A stretch of 6,137 nucleotides of DNA. It comes from Oscillospiraceae bacterium. Lineage in GTDB: Bacteria > Bacillota > Clostridia > Oscillospirales > Ruminococcaceae. Each line of letters opens with the position of its first letter. The first letter of the stretch is position 1. A program made the position numbers and the translations under genes. Where the stretch lies: NCBI GenBank assembly GCA_900762805.1, contig CAAFHY010000135.1, positions 1-6,137 on the forward strand. Reading direction: 5' to 3'. Below the pieces are notes generated by a model, which saw only the letters and a program-made list of their open reading frames with translations, did not search any database and had not been told where the DNA came from. Of the stretch, positions 1 to 6,070 are shown in pieces.

Positions 1-327
1 ATTCATCAACAGGTCAAGATAAATCTGATGGCGACGGTGCCATACCGATTCTCCGTCCAGCGTAATACGGCTGCTTTTCAGCTCGTAATTCAGTTGGTCT
101 CTGGTTTCGTCGTTTGCTTCAAGCCTGATGCCTTCCTTGCTCTTTTTCGTCAGCAAAAAGCCGTATGCCGACGCCATCTCCTGAAGCTGCTTCAAATCGC
201 GTGAAACCGTTTTTGTAGAGCAGTTCCCTACCTGCGCAAGCTTTTCCAGCGATGTATAATCGCTGGCGTTCAGCATATAGGCAAGCAGCTTCTTCTGGCG
301 ACTGTTGAGATTTTCCGGCATATCCAT
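1..327 (-). CDS. BglG/MtlR-type (PRD family) transcriptional regulator, N-terminal part, cut by window edge
   Basis: This minus-strand frame is open from position 327 to the window edge, giving 109 residues that begin MDMPENLNSRQKK. Residues about 8-55 look like an HTH_11-type winged helix; the recognition helix is around NCSTKTVSRDLKQL (35-48). After a wing (about 56-72), a segment ending HRRHQIYLDLLMN (98-109) resembles the start of the second helix-turn-helix in LicR/MtlR/Mga-like regulators. In that family the HTH domains precede PTS regulation domains that sense sugar transport by phosphorylation. These proteins bind DNA, unlike BglG/LicT antiterminators, which start with an RNA-binding domain. 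The ATG at 327 is chosen because AAGGG lies about 7 nt upstream and an in-frame TAG sits just before it. A second in-frame ATG at 321 has poorer spacing. Base composition is lower in GC than in the enzyme genes. The PRD part lies outside the window, so a DeoR-type or other HTH_11 regulator is not excluded. Confidence 0.8.
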   Translation of the reverse strand, partial: MDMPENLNSRQKKLLAYMLNASDYTSLEKLAQVGNCSTKTVSRDLKQLQEMASAYGFLLTKKSKEGIRLEANDETRDQLNYELKSSRITLDGESVWHRRHQIYLDLLMN

Positions 328-344
328 CACCTATCCCTTACATG

Positions 345-372
345 TTTATATTAGCGCATTCTATTTTGTTAA
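345..372 (-). promoter_or_regulatory. Predicted sigma-A-type promoter of the regulator gene
   Basis: Read on the minus strand, TTAACA (372-367) is followed after 16 bp by TATAAA (350-345). Each box matches the consensus at five of six positions. A start site about 7 nt past the -10 box would leave a leader of only about 10 nt before the ATG at 327, so the ribosome binding site would lie almost at the mRNA 5' end. This is prediction from sequence only. Confidence 0.5.
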
Positions 373-385
373 TAAATACCAAAAG

Positions 386-406
386 ATGTCCATGGAACGC
401 GGACAT
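386..406. promoter_or_regulatory. Inverted repeat, candidate operator upstream of the regulator
   Basis: ATGTCC (386-391) and GGACAT (401-406) form a perfect 6-bp inverted repeat separated by 9 bp. After one mismatch, flanking A/T pairs continue the symmetry to 383-409. It lies about 14 bp upstream of the predicted -35 box of the regulator gene, where an activator or autoregulatory site could sit. I found no copy of this motif in the divergent promoter at 2399-2471, so a shared operator is not supported. Confidence 0.35.
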
Positions 407-652
407 TTTAAGAATATTTTCCTCGGCCGCACAAAAACAGCGGCAGATGCCCCGCAAATCACAACGGTATTCGTTCTTTATCTTTGAGTACTATAATAAA
501 TATACAGCAGGTGCAGGGACGACCGTGCGCCAAACACTTTGTCGTTCTGCCCCTTTGTTCCCCACCGATCAATGCCTCGACACTGCCGCCAAATTTACCC
601 TTCTGGCAGGGTCTTGAAGATCATTGCTCTGCATGGCCCTTCCAACATATAG
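407..652. other. Non-coding gap without recognisable gene
   Basis: This is the bulk of the roughly 400-bp gap between the regulator start and the GH13 stop. Short open frames here have no ribosome binding site and no recognisable protein. Two minor structures are visible. GCCGC (426-430) and GCGGC (440-444) form a 5-bp stem with a 9-nt A-rich loop. A TATAAT hexamer lies at 492-497 on the plus strand without a convincing -35 box. I see no tRNA, rRNA or riboswitch signature. Confidence 0.5.
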
Positions 653-694
653 CGGCAGAAAAGGCGCCTGCTTCAGCAGGCGCCTTTTCTGCCG
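653..694 (-). terminator. Rho-independent terminator of the GH13 gene, bidirectional in form
   Basis: A perfect 19-bp inverted repeat (653-671 with 676-694) has a 4-nt loop, TTCA on the plus strand. Within it, AAAA, then the GC-rich part GGCGCCTGC and its complement, then TTTT make the A-tract/GC-stem/T-tract form that works on both strands. It begins about 38 bp past the GH13 stop codon, so it most likely ends that transcript. No plus-strand gene precedes it in the window. Confidence 0.88.
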
Positions 695-715
695 GCGGCC
701 CAGCCTGCCGCCGGC
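691..715. repeat. Second inverted repeat overlapping the terminator
   Basis: GCCGGCGGC (691-699) and GCCGCCGGC (707-715) form a perfect 9-bp, all-GC stem with a 7-nt loop. It lies between the GH13 stop codon and the main terminator hairpin and shares bases 691-694 with it. In the GH13 mRNA this smaller hairpin would be made first, and it cannot coexist with the outer four base pairs of the main stem. Confidence 0.6.
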
Positions 716-731
716 TTGAAGCGGCACGGCC

Positions 732-2381
732 TCACTCGAACTGATACACTCTGGCCTCGTAAGGTCGGAGGGTGCGGGGGTCGGCCTCACCGGTATAGCT
801 GCCGAGCAGCAGCCTGCCGTCGCCCGCGCGCAGACGTTTGGGCAGCGCGACCGGCTCCTCCGAGAAGGAGCATACCACCAGCAGGCGGCTTCCCTCCCAC
901 TCGCGGACATAGGCATAGAGCTTTCGCGAGCTGTGCAGCAGCTCGCGGTAGCTGCCGTACCGGACGGCGGGCAGCGACTTGCGCAGTGCGATGACCCGCC
1001 GATAGAAATTGAGCAGCGAATCGGGATCCTTCTCCTGTGCAGCGACGTTGATCTCCCTGTAATTGGGGTTGACGTAAAACCACGGCCGGCCCGTCGTGAA
1101 GCCGGCGTTTTCCGCATCCGACCACTGCATGGGGGTGCGGGCCGAATCGCGGGAGCTGCGCCACAGCCGCTTGAGGCGCTGCTCCGGCGTCTTGTTGAGC
1201 GCGGCGTTTTCGTACTGCCAACGGGTCTGCACATCCTCGTACATGCCGGGATCCTCCGGCCGCCAGTTGGTCATGCCGATCTCCTGTCCCTGATAGAGAA
1301 AGGGCGTCCCTTTCTGGAAAAGGTAGGCCACCGCCAGCATCTTACCGCTCTCGCTGCGGAACCGCTCACTGCCGTAGCGGGAGATGATGCGCGGATGGTC
1401 GTGGTTTTCGAGATAGAGCATGTTCCATGCCCGCCCCTCCAGCTTATACTGCCAGTCCGACCAGGCACGCTTGAGCTTGCGCAGCTTGAATTTAGTGGGT
1501 ATATAATCGGTGAAAAAGCAGTCGCCGCACATGCACTGGAACTGTATCATCATGTCGAAATCGCTGTCGGGCCGCTCCTCGATATACGCAAGGGCGCGGC
1601 GCGGCCAGATGAGGGGCGCCTCGGCAATGGTGACACAGTCGTACTCCGACAGCACGTCGCGCCGGAATTCCGAGAGATATTCGTGGATATGCGGTCCATG
1701 GTTATAAAATCGGATGCCCTTGTAGATGGGGAACAAATAGTCGTTGGGCAGCCCCTCCTTTTTGGAAATGAGCGTGATGACGTCCTCGCGGAAGCCGTCC
1801 ACTCCCATATCGAGCCAGAAGCGGAGGATCTTCTTGACCTCCTCGCGCACCAGCGGGTTGTCCATATTGAGGTCGGGCTGCTTGACGGCGTAAAGGTGCA
1901 GATAGTATTCCTGCCGCAGCTCATCGTACTGCCACGCCTTGCCCTCAAAGGAGCTGTCCCAGTTGTTGGGAAGCTTCCCGCCGCGGCGGGCCGGCCGCCA
2001 GATATAGTAATCGGTGTACGGCTCGATGCGGCGGCGGCTCTTCTGGAACCACTCGTGCTCGTCGCTGGTATGGTTGACCACAAGATCCATGATGACCTTC
2101 ATATCGCGCGCATGGGCGCCGTCAAGCACCCGCCGGAAGGCCTCCATACCGCCGAATTCAGCGGCGATATCCATGTAATCCGAGATATCGTAGCCGCAGT
2201 CAACGCCCGGCGATGGGTAAAGCGGCGAGAACCAGATGCCGTCGACTCCCAAGGATTTGATGTAATCCAGCTTTTCATAGACACCGAACAGATCGCCCAT
2301 GCCGTCGCCATTGCCGTCGCAGAAGCTGCGCGGCCATATCTGATAAAAAACCTTGTCCTTATACCAGCGTTTACGTTCCAT
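732..2381 (-). CDS. GH13 alpha-glucosidase (oligo-1,6-glucosidase type)
   Basis: This is a complete 549-residue cytoplasmic enzyme with no signal peptide, the usual length for oligo-1,6-glucosidases and relatives (GH13 subfamily 31-like). It should hydrolyse alpha-glucosidic bonds at the non-reducing end of short oligosaccharides. The N-terminal VFYQIWPRSF (11-20) is followed by a calcium-loop motif DGNGDGMGDL (22-31). Conserved region I is DLVVNHTSDEHEWF (99-112) and region V is QPDLNMDN (168-175). Region II is DGFREDVI, with Arg198 and nucleophile Asp200. Region III is TIAEAP, with acid/base Glu254. Region IV is ENHDHPR, with Asp328. A C-terminal beta domain ends in VYQFE. Val201 directly after the nucleophile is the residue linked to alpha-1,6 activity in this family; Thr favours alpha-1,4. 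This suggests an isomaltose-type preference, by inference. The ATG at 2381 has AAGGAG 8 nt upstream and a promoter behind it. It is transcribed divergently from the GH1 operon. Trehalose-6-phosphate hydrolase or sucrose isomerase-like activity cannot be strictly excluded. Confidence 0.93.
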   Translation of the reverse strand: MERKRWYKDKVFYQIWPRSFCDGNGDGMGDLFGVYEKLDYIKSLGVDGIWFSPLYPSPGVDCGYDISDYMDIAAEFGGMEAFRRVLDGAHARDMKVIMDLVVNHTSDEHEWFQKSRRRIEPYTDYYIWRPARRGGKLPNNWDSSFEGKAWQYDELRQEYYLHLYAVKQPDLNMDNPLVREEVKKILRFWLDMGVDGFREDVITLISKKEGLPNDYLFPIYKGIRFYNHGPHIHEYLSEFRRDVLSEYDCVTIAEAPLIWPRRALAYIEERPDSDFDMMIQFQCMCGDCFFTDYIPTKFKLRKLKRAWSDWQYKLEGRAWNMLYLENHDHPRIISRYGSERFRSESGKMLAVAYLFQKGTPFLYQGQEIGMTNWRPEDPGMYEDVQTRWQYENAALNKTPEQRLKRLWRSSRDSARTPMQWSDAENAGFTTGRPWFYVNPNYREINVAAQEKDPDSLLNFYRRVIALRKSLPAVRYGSYRELLHSSRKLYAYVREWEGSRLLVVCSFSEEPVALPKRLRAGDGRLLLGSYTGEADPRTLRPYEARVYQFE

Positions 2382-2398
2382 GTGTACATCTCCTTTTT

Positions 2399-2455
2399 CG
2401 TCAGTATAACATATAAAAATATGCTTGTCACCATAAATCTTGTTGACACTGACAA
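2399..2455. promoter_or_regulatory. Candidate operator cluster between the divergent promoters
   Basis: Several copies of a TGACA/TGTCA motif are clustered here. TTGTCA (2425-2430) pairs with TGACAA (2450-2455), and GTCAGT (2400-2405) pairs with ACTGAC (2448-2453); both are perfect 6-bp inverted pairs. A further TGACA lies at 2444-2448. They touch the minus -10, the minus -35 and the plus -35 boxes, so one bound repressor could block both directions. No named operator consensus is recognised, and some symmetry could be chance from two -35 boxes facing apart. Confidence 0.35.
2403..2431 (-). promoter_or_regulatory. Promoter of the GH13 gene
   Basis: On the minus strand GTGACA (2431-2426) and TATACT (2408-2403) are separated by exactly 17 bp, each five of six to consensus. 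The spacer contains CATAT-AAAA-ATATG (2410-2423), a small AT-rich inverted repeat. Transcription would start near 2396, leaving about 15 nt before the ATG at 2381 with AAGGAG at its very beginning. Confidence 0.7.
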
Positions 2456-2471
2456 AACAGGAGGATAAAAT
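2443..2471 (+). promoter_or_regulatory. Promoter of the GH1-GH36-symporter operon
   Basis: TTGACA (2443-2448), a perfect -35 box, is followed after 17 bp by TAAAAT (2466-2471), five of six to the -10 consensus. Transcription would start near 2478-2479, about 17 nt before the GH1 ATG. The -35 boxes of this and the opposing promoter are only 11 bp apart. Confidence 0.75.
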
Positions 2472-2480
2472 GGTATGAGA

Positions 2481-2488
2481 AAAGGAGG
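2481..2488 (+). promoter_or_regulatory. Ribosome binding site fixing the GH1 start
   Basis: AAAGGAGG ends 7 nt before the ATG at 2496. An in-frame ATG also exists at 2475, but it precedes this site, lies slightly upstream of the predicted transcription start, and would add residues not typical of GH1 proteins. Therefore 2496 is preferred. Confidence 0.85.
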
Positions 2489-2495
2489 AAGCGCC

Positions 2496-3782
2496 ATGAA
2501 ATTCCAACTTCCCGATGGAATGCTGCTGGGCGTCTCGACGGCCGCCACACAGATCGAGGGCGGCGATACCGACAGCAGCTGGAACGACTGGTACCGCCAG
2601 GGGAAAATCCATGACGGCACCGACCCGGCCCTCGGCAACGACCATTGGCAGCGCTGGCGCGCCGACACCGAACTGTTGGCCCAAATGGGCATCGAGTGCT
2701 ACCGCTTCGGCGTTGAATGGAGCCGCCTGCTGCCGCAGCCCGGCCGGCCCGATGAAGCCGCCATCGCACAGTACCGGCAGGAGCTGGCACTGCTGCGGGA
2801 GAAAGGCATCCGCCCGCTGCTGACCATCCACCACTTTTCCAACCCCATGTGGTTCGAGCGCAAGGGCGCCTTTGAAAAGACTGAAAACCTGTCCGACTAT
2901 CTCGACCTCGTCCGGCTGATCGTCGAGCGCTTCGGCGACCTTGTCAGCGATTATATCACCATCAACGAGCCGAATGTCTATGCCACCAACGGCTACTGCT
3001 TCGGCGAATGGCCGCCGGGCAGGCGCTCTTACCGGCTGACCTTCCGGGTGCTGTCCAACCTTGCCTGCTGCCACATCCGAGCCTACGAGCTGATCCACTC
3101 GATGCGCCGCGATATGGGCTATGACGATACCAAGGTCGGCTTTGCCAACCATGTGCGTGTTTTTGACCCCAAAAATCCCAAAAACCCGTGGCACCGCCTC
3201 TGCGCCCGCCTGGCCGAATGGTGCTTCCAGGGAGCCATCAACGAAGCCATGAGCTGCGGGCGCTTCCGCCTGCCGCTGCGCAACACCGGCGGCTGCCGGC
3301 CCGGTGAATATTCGGATTTCACCGGCGTCAACTACTACACGCGCTCGACCGTTACCGGTCTGGCCGACGGCGTGCGCGAAAACAGCCCGCGCAACGATCT
3401 CGGCTGGGAGATCTATCCCGACGGCCTGCTGCGCTGCACTGAAAAGCTGCTGCGGGTGCTGCCGCGCCCCATCTGGGTGACCGAAAACGGTACCTGCGAC
3501 CGGGACGACCGCTTCCGCGCCCGCTACATCTGCGACCATCTCAGGGCCATCAGCCGGTCTGGTCTGCCCTTTGAGCGCTATTACCACTGGTGCTTCTGCG
3601 ACAATTTCGAGTGGGTCGAGGGCAACAGCGCCAAATTCGGGCTGGTCAGCATCGACCCGGCCACCCGCGAGCGGACGGTCAAGCAATCGGGTGAATTCTA
3701 CACCGCCGTTATCCGCGCGCACGGCGTGACCGAGGAAGCCTACCGCACCTATGTGGAGCCGGAGAGGTACGACGTGCGATGA
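2496..3782 (+). CDS. GH1 beta-glycosidase (beta-glucosidase/beta-galactosidase type)
   Basis: This is a complete 428-residue single-domain (beta/alpha)8 enzyme that should remove beta-linked glucose or galactose from short glycosides in the cytoplasm; no signal peptide is present. Visible family features are TQIEGG (18-23, with sugar-binding Gln19), YRFGVEWSR (69-77), IHHF (His113), TINEPN (155-160, acid/base Glu158), GVNYY (277-281), VTENGT (328-333, nucleophile Glu330) and HWCFCDNFEW (364-373). Glu372-Trp373 is the pair used with unmodified sugars. The Ser/Lys/Tyr set of 6-phospho-beta-glycosidases is not evident (the loop reads GNSAKFGL), so the substrate is probably not phosphorylated. 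It is somewhat shorter than the usual 440-480 residues, mainly in loops. It is the first gene of the rightward operon, and its TGA overlaps the next ATG in ATGA. The aglycone and exact sugar cannot be read from the sequence. Confidence 0.93.
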   Translation: MKFQLPDGMLLGVSTAATQIEGGDTDSSWNDWYRQGKIHDGTDPALGNDHWQRWRADTELLAQMGIECYRFGVEWSRLLPQPGRPDEAAIAQYRQELALLREKGIRPLLTIHHFSNPMWFERKGAFEKTENLSDYLDLVRLIVERFGDLVSDYITINEPNVYATNGYCFGEWPPGRRSYRLTFRVLSNLACCHIRAYELIHSMRRDMGYDDTKVGFANHVRVFDPKNPKNPWHRLCARLAEWCFQGAINEAMSCGRFRLPLRNTGGCRPGEYSDFTGVNYYTRSTVTGLADGVRENSPRNDLGWEIYPDGLLRCTEKLLRVLPRPIWVTENGTCDRDDRFRARYICDHLRAISRSGLPFERYYHWCFCDNFEWVEGNSAKFGLVSIDPATRERTVKQSGEFYTAVIRAHGVTEEAYRTYVEPERYDVR

Positions 3783-6070
3783 TCACCTGTCAGAACGGCC
3801 TGTTTCACATAAAAACGGCATATTACTCTTACCTGTTCCGCATCCGCGGGGACGGCCTGCCGGAGCATCTGCACTTCGGCGCGCCGGTCAGTGACAGCGA
3901 CGCCGGAGCGCTGGCCGCCAAGCCCGGCCTCGGCTGGGGCGGCAGCCTGCTGCTCGACCCGGCAGATATGGCGAGCGGCCCCGATTTCCTTCCGCTTGAG
4001 TGGAGCGGCGGCGGGCGCGGCGACTATCGGGAAAGCCCCATAGAGCTGCTGTGCGGACAGCAGGCTCTCGCGCCGGCCTTCCGCTTTGTCAGCCACCGGA
4101 TACTGGCAGGCGGCCTGCCCATGCAGGAGCTGCCGCAGCCGCACGGCGCCGGACAGACGCTTGAGCTGGTGCTGGAGGGCGGCGGACTGCGCCTGTTCCT
4201 TTACTGGACAGCTTTTGAAACGGCGCTTACCCGCCGCGCCGTGCTTGAAAACCGATCGGGACGGCCCGTGCAGATCGCCAAGCTGATGAGCTTCTGCCTC
4301 GATCTGCCGGGCGGCTACCGCATGACGACGCTCGACGGCGGGTGGATCGCCGAGACGCACCCGCATACGGTGCCGGTGACGGCCTCGCGCGTTGTCAACG
4401 AGAGCACAGCCGGCTTCTCTTCGGCGCGGCACAATCCGGGCTTTCTGCTCTCGGCCCCGCAGACGACCGAGGACGCCGGCCGCGTCTACGGCTTCAATCT
4501 CGTCTATTCGGGCAACCACTATGCCTCAGCACAGCAGTCTCTTCAGGGGCTGACCCGTGTGATGCAGGGCATATCGCCGGCCGGTTTTCTCTGTGAGCTG
4601 GTCGACGGTGCGCGCTTTGAAACGCCCGCGGCGGTGCTCTGCACCTCGGAAAACGGCTTCAACGGCCTTTCAGCCTGTATGCACGATTTTGTCAACGAGC
4701 ATATCGTCCCGCCCTACTGGCGCGGCCGCGAGCGGCCGGTGCTTTTCAACAGCTGGGAGGGCTGCGGCTTTTCCTTTACACAGGGGCGGCTGCTCTCGCT
4801 GGCCCGGCAGGCCGCGGCGCTCGGCTGCGAGCTGTTCGTGCTTGACGACGGCTGGTTCGGCGCGCGCAGCAGCGACCGCGCGGGACTGGGCGATTACAAC
4901 GTCAACCGCCGCAAGCTGCCCGGCGGCCTCAAGGGGCTGGTGCGGCGCATCGGGGGCATGGGGCTGCGGTTCGGCCTTTGGTTTGAGCCGGAATCGGTCA
5001 ACCCCGACAGCGACCTCTACCGCGCCCACCCCGACTGGGCGCTGACCGACGGCGACACTCCGCCGCTGCTCGGCCGCAACCAGCTCCTGCTTGATCTGAC
5101 GCGCCCCGACGTGCGCAACTACATCGTCAGTTCCGTCTCATCGGTGCTTGACAGCGCCCCCATCGGCTATGTCAAGTGGGATATGAACCGATACAGCCCC
5201 GCGCAGGGGGTGCGGGCACACGCCTATATCCTCGGCTTATACGAGGTGCTGCGGCGCATCTTCGGCCCGCGGCCGCATATCCTGCTGGAGGGCTGCGCGT
5301 CGGGCGGCGGGCGCTTTGATCTGGGGATGCTCTGCTATACCCCGCAGATCTGGTGCTCCGACAATACCGACCCCATCGAGCGGCTCGAAATCCAGAACGG
5401 CCTGTCTTATCTCTACCCGCTCTCGACGATGGGTGCGCACGTCTCAGCCGCGCCCCACGCACAGACGCTGCGCACGACACCGCTGTCCACACGCGGCAAC
5501 GTCTCCTGCTTCGGGCTGCTGGGCTACGAGCTGGATCTCAGCGAGCTGCTGCCCGCTGAAAAGGCGGAGCTTCGCGCGCAGATCGCCTTTTACAAAAAGC
5601 ACCGTCGTACCTTCCAGTTCGGACGCTTCCGCCGCAACCCGGCGGGCGAGGGCACGGCATGGCAGGTCAGCGACGGCGGCACCCATCTGGCTGGCCTCTT
5701 TCACCGGCTTGTGCCGGCGGCACCCGGCTATGAGCGCCTCTTTGTTCCAGGCCTGCCGGCCGGGCGGCGCTACCGCGTTGAGAGCCGCGCCCAATCGCTG
5801 CGCGTGCGGCAGTTCGGCGGCCTCATCAAGCACATCAGCCCCGTCCGTTTCAAGCCCGACGGTCTGGTCCTGCGCACCGCCGACCGGCATTACCGCATGA
5901 TGGACGGGCAGCAGAGCTTCAGCGCCTCCGGCGCGGCGCTGGCTGCCGGCGTGATGCTGTCACCGCGCTTCAGCGGGACCGGCTATGACGCCGCCCTGCG
6001 GATGCAGGGTGACTTCGGCTCCAATATCTATGAAATTACAGAAATACATGAGGAGGAACCCACCCAATGA
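3779..6070 (+). CDS. GH36 alpha-galactosidase
   Basis: This complete 763-residue enzyme is the length expected of bacterial GH36 alpha-galactosidases, which release galactose from melibiose, raffinose and related sugars. The N-terminal beta-sandwich domain covers about residues 1-310. The catalytic barrel (about 315-640) shows LFNSWEGCGF (322-331), VLDDGWFG (354-361, Asp356/Asp357 expected to bind galactose), GLWFEPESVNPDSDL (399-413), RNQLLLDLTRPDVRNY (433-448), YVKWDMNR (464-471, nucleophile Asp468), EGCASGGGRFD (504-514) and WCSDNTD (525-531, acid/base Asp528). A C-terminal beta domain follows. There is no signal peptide, so it acts in the cytoplasm on imported sugar. The ATG at 3779 overlaps the GH1 stop by 4 bp, with GGAGAGG about 11 nt upstream inside GH1; translation is probably coupled. 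Its own stop overlaps the symporter start in the same way. Other GH36 specificities such as alpha-N-acetylgalactosaminidase are less likely but not excluded. The gene is a functional equivalent of agaA/melA/rafA, but no symbol is assigned. Confidence 0.95.
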   Translation: MITCQNGLFHIKTAYYSYLFRIRGDGLPEHLHFGAPVSDSDAGALAAKPGLGWGGSLLLDPADMASGPDFLPLEWSGGGRGDYRESPIELLCGQQALAPAFRFVSHRILAGGLPMQELPQPHGAGQTLELVLEGGGLRLFLYWTAFETALTRRAVLENRSGRPVQIAKLMSFCLDLPGGYRMTTLDGGWIAETHPHTVPVTASRVVNESTAGFSSARHNPGFLLSAPQTTEDAGRVYGFNLVYSGNHYASAQQSLQGLTRVMQGISPAGFLCELVDGARFETPAAVLCTSENGFNGLSACMHDFVNEHIVPPYWRGRERPVLFNSWEGCGFSFTQGRLLSLARQAAALGCELFVLDDGWFGARSSDRAGLGDYNVNRRKLPGGLKGLVRRIGGMGLRFGLWFEPESVNPDSDLYRAHPDWALTDGDTPPLLGRNQLLLDLTRPDVRNYIVSSVSSVLDSAPIGYVKWDMNRYSPAQGVRAHAYILGLYEVLRRIFGPRPHILLEGCASGGGRFDLGMLCYTPQIWCSDNTDPIERLEIQNGLSYLYPLSTMGAHVSAAPHAQTLRTTPLSTRGNVSCFGLLGYELDLSELLPAEKAELRAQIAFYKKHRRTFQFGRFRRNPAGEGTAWQVSDGGTHLAGLFHRLVPAAPGYERLFVPGLPAGRRYRVESRAQSLRVRQFGGLIKHISPVRFKPDGLVLRTADRHYRMMDGQQSFSASGAALAAGVMLSPRFSGTGYDAALRMQGDFGSNIYEITEIHEEEPTQ

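Noticed and set aside
426..444. GCCGC/GCGGC stem with a 9-nt loop as a terminator or antiterminator
   Set aside because: The stem is only 5 bp with a large loop and no T-run placed after it; it could easily be chance in this composition.
305..744. Short plus-strand open frames of 60-91 codons in the gap between regulator and GH13
   Set aside because: None has a ribosome binding site or recognisable sequence; two overlap each other in different frames, and one runs through the terminator.
569..1234. Minus-strand open frame of 221 codons overlapping the GH13 C-terminal region and its terminator
   Set aside because: It is rich in Arg/Ser/Pro from a shifted GC-rich frame, runs straight through the strong terminator hairpin, and has no start signal.
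933..2468. Plus-strand open frame of 511 codons antisense to the GH13 gene
   Set aside because: It has no ribosome binding site and low-complexity, Ala/Val/Leu-rich content without motifs. The opposite strand carries all GH13 catalytic motifs, so this is a codon-bias shadow.
2475..2495. Alternative upstream ATG for the GH1 gene
   Set aside because: It lies before the AAAGGAGG site and slightly upstream of the predicted transcription start; the ATG at 2496 has ideal spacing.
2382..3722. Minus-strand open frame continuing upstream of the GH13 start, antisense to GH1 (would make a 996-residue protein)
   Set aside because: The upstream part crosses the promoter and the Shine-Dalgarno sequence of the GH13 gene and has no glycosidase or other recognisable motif. 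It is a shadow of the GC-rich GH1 codon pattern. The real start at 2381 has an excellent ribosome binding site.
3749..4519. Minus-strand open frame of 256 codons antisense to the start of GH36
   Set aside because: It has no promoter, ribosome binding site or recognisable domain; GH36 motifs on the plus strand explain the region.
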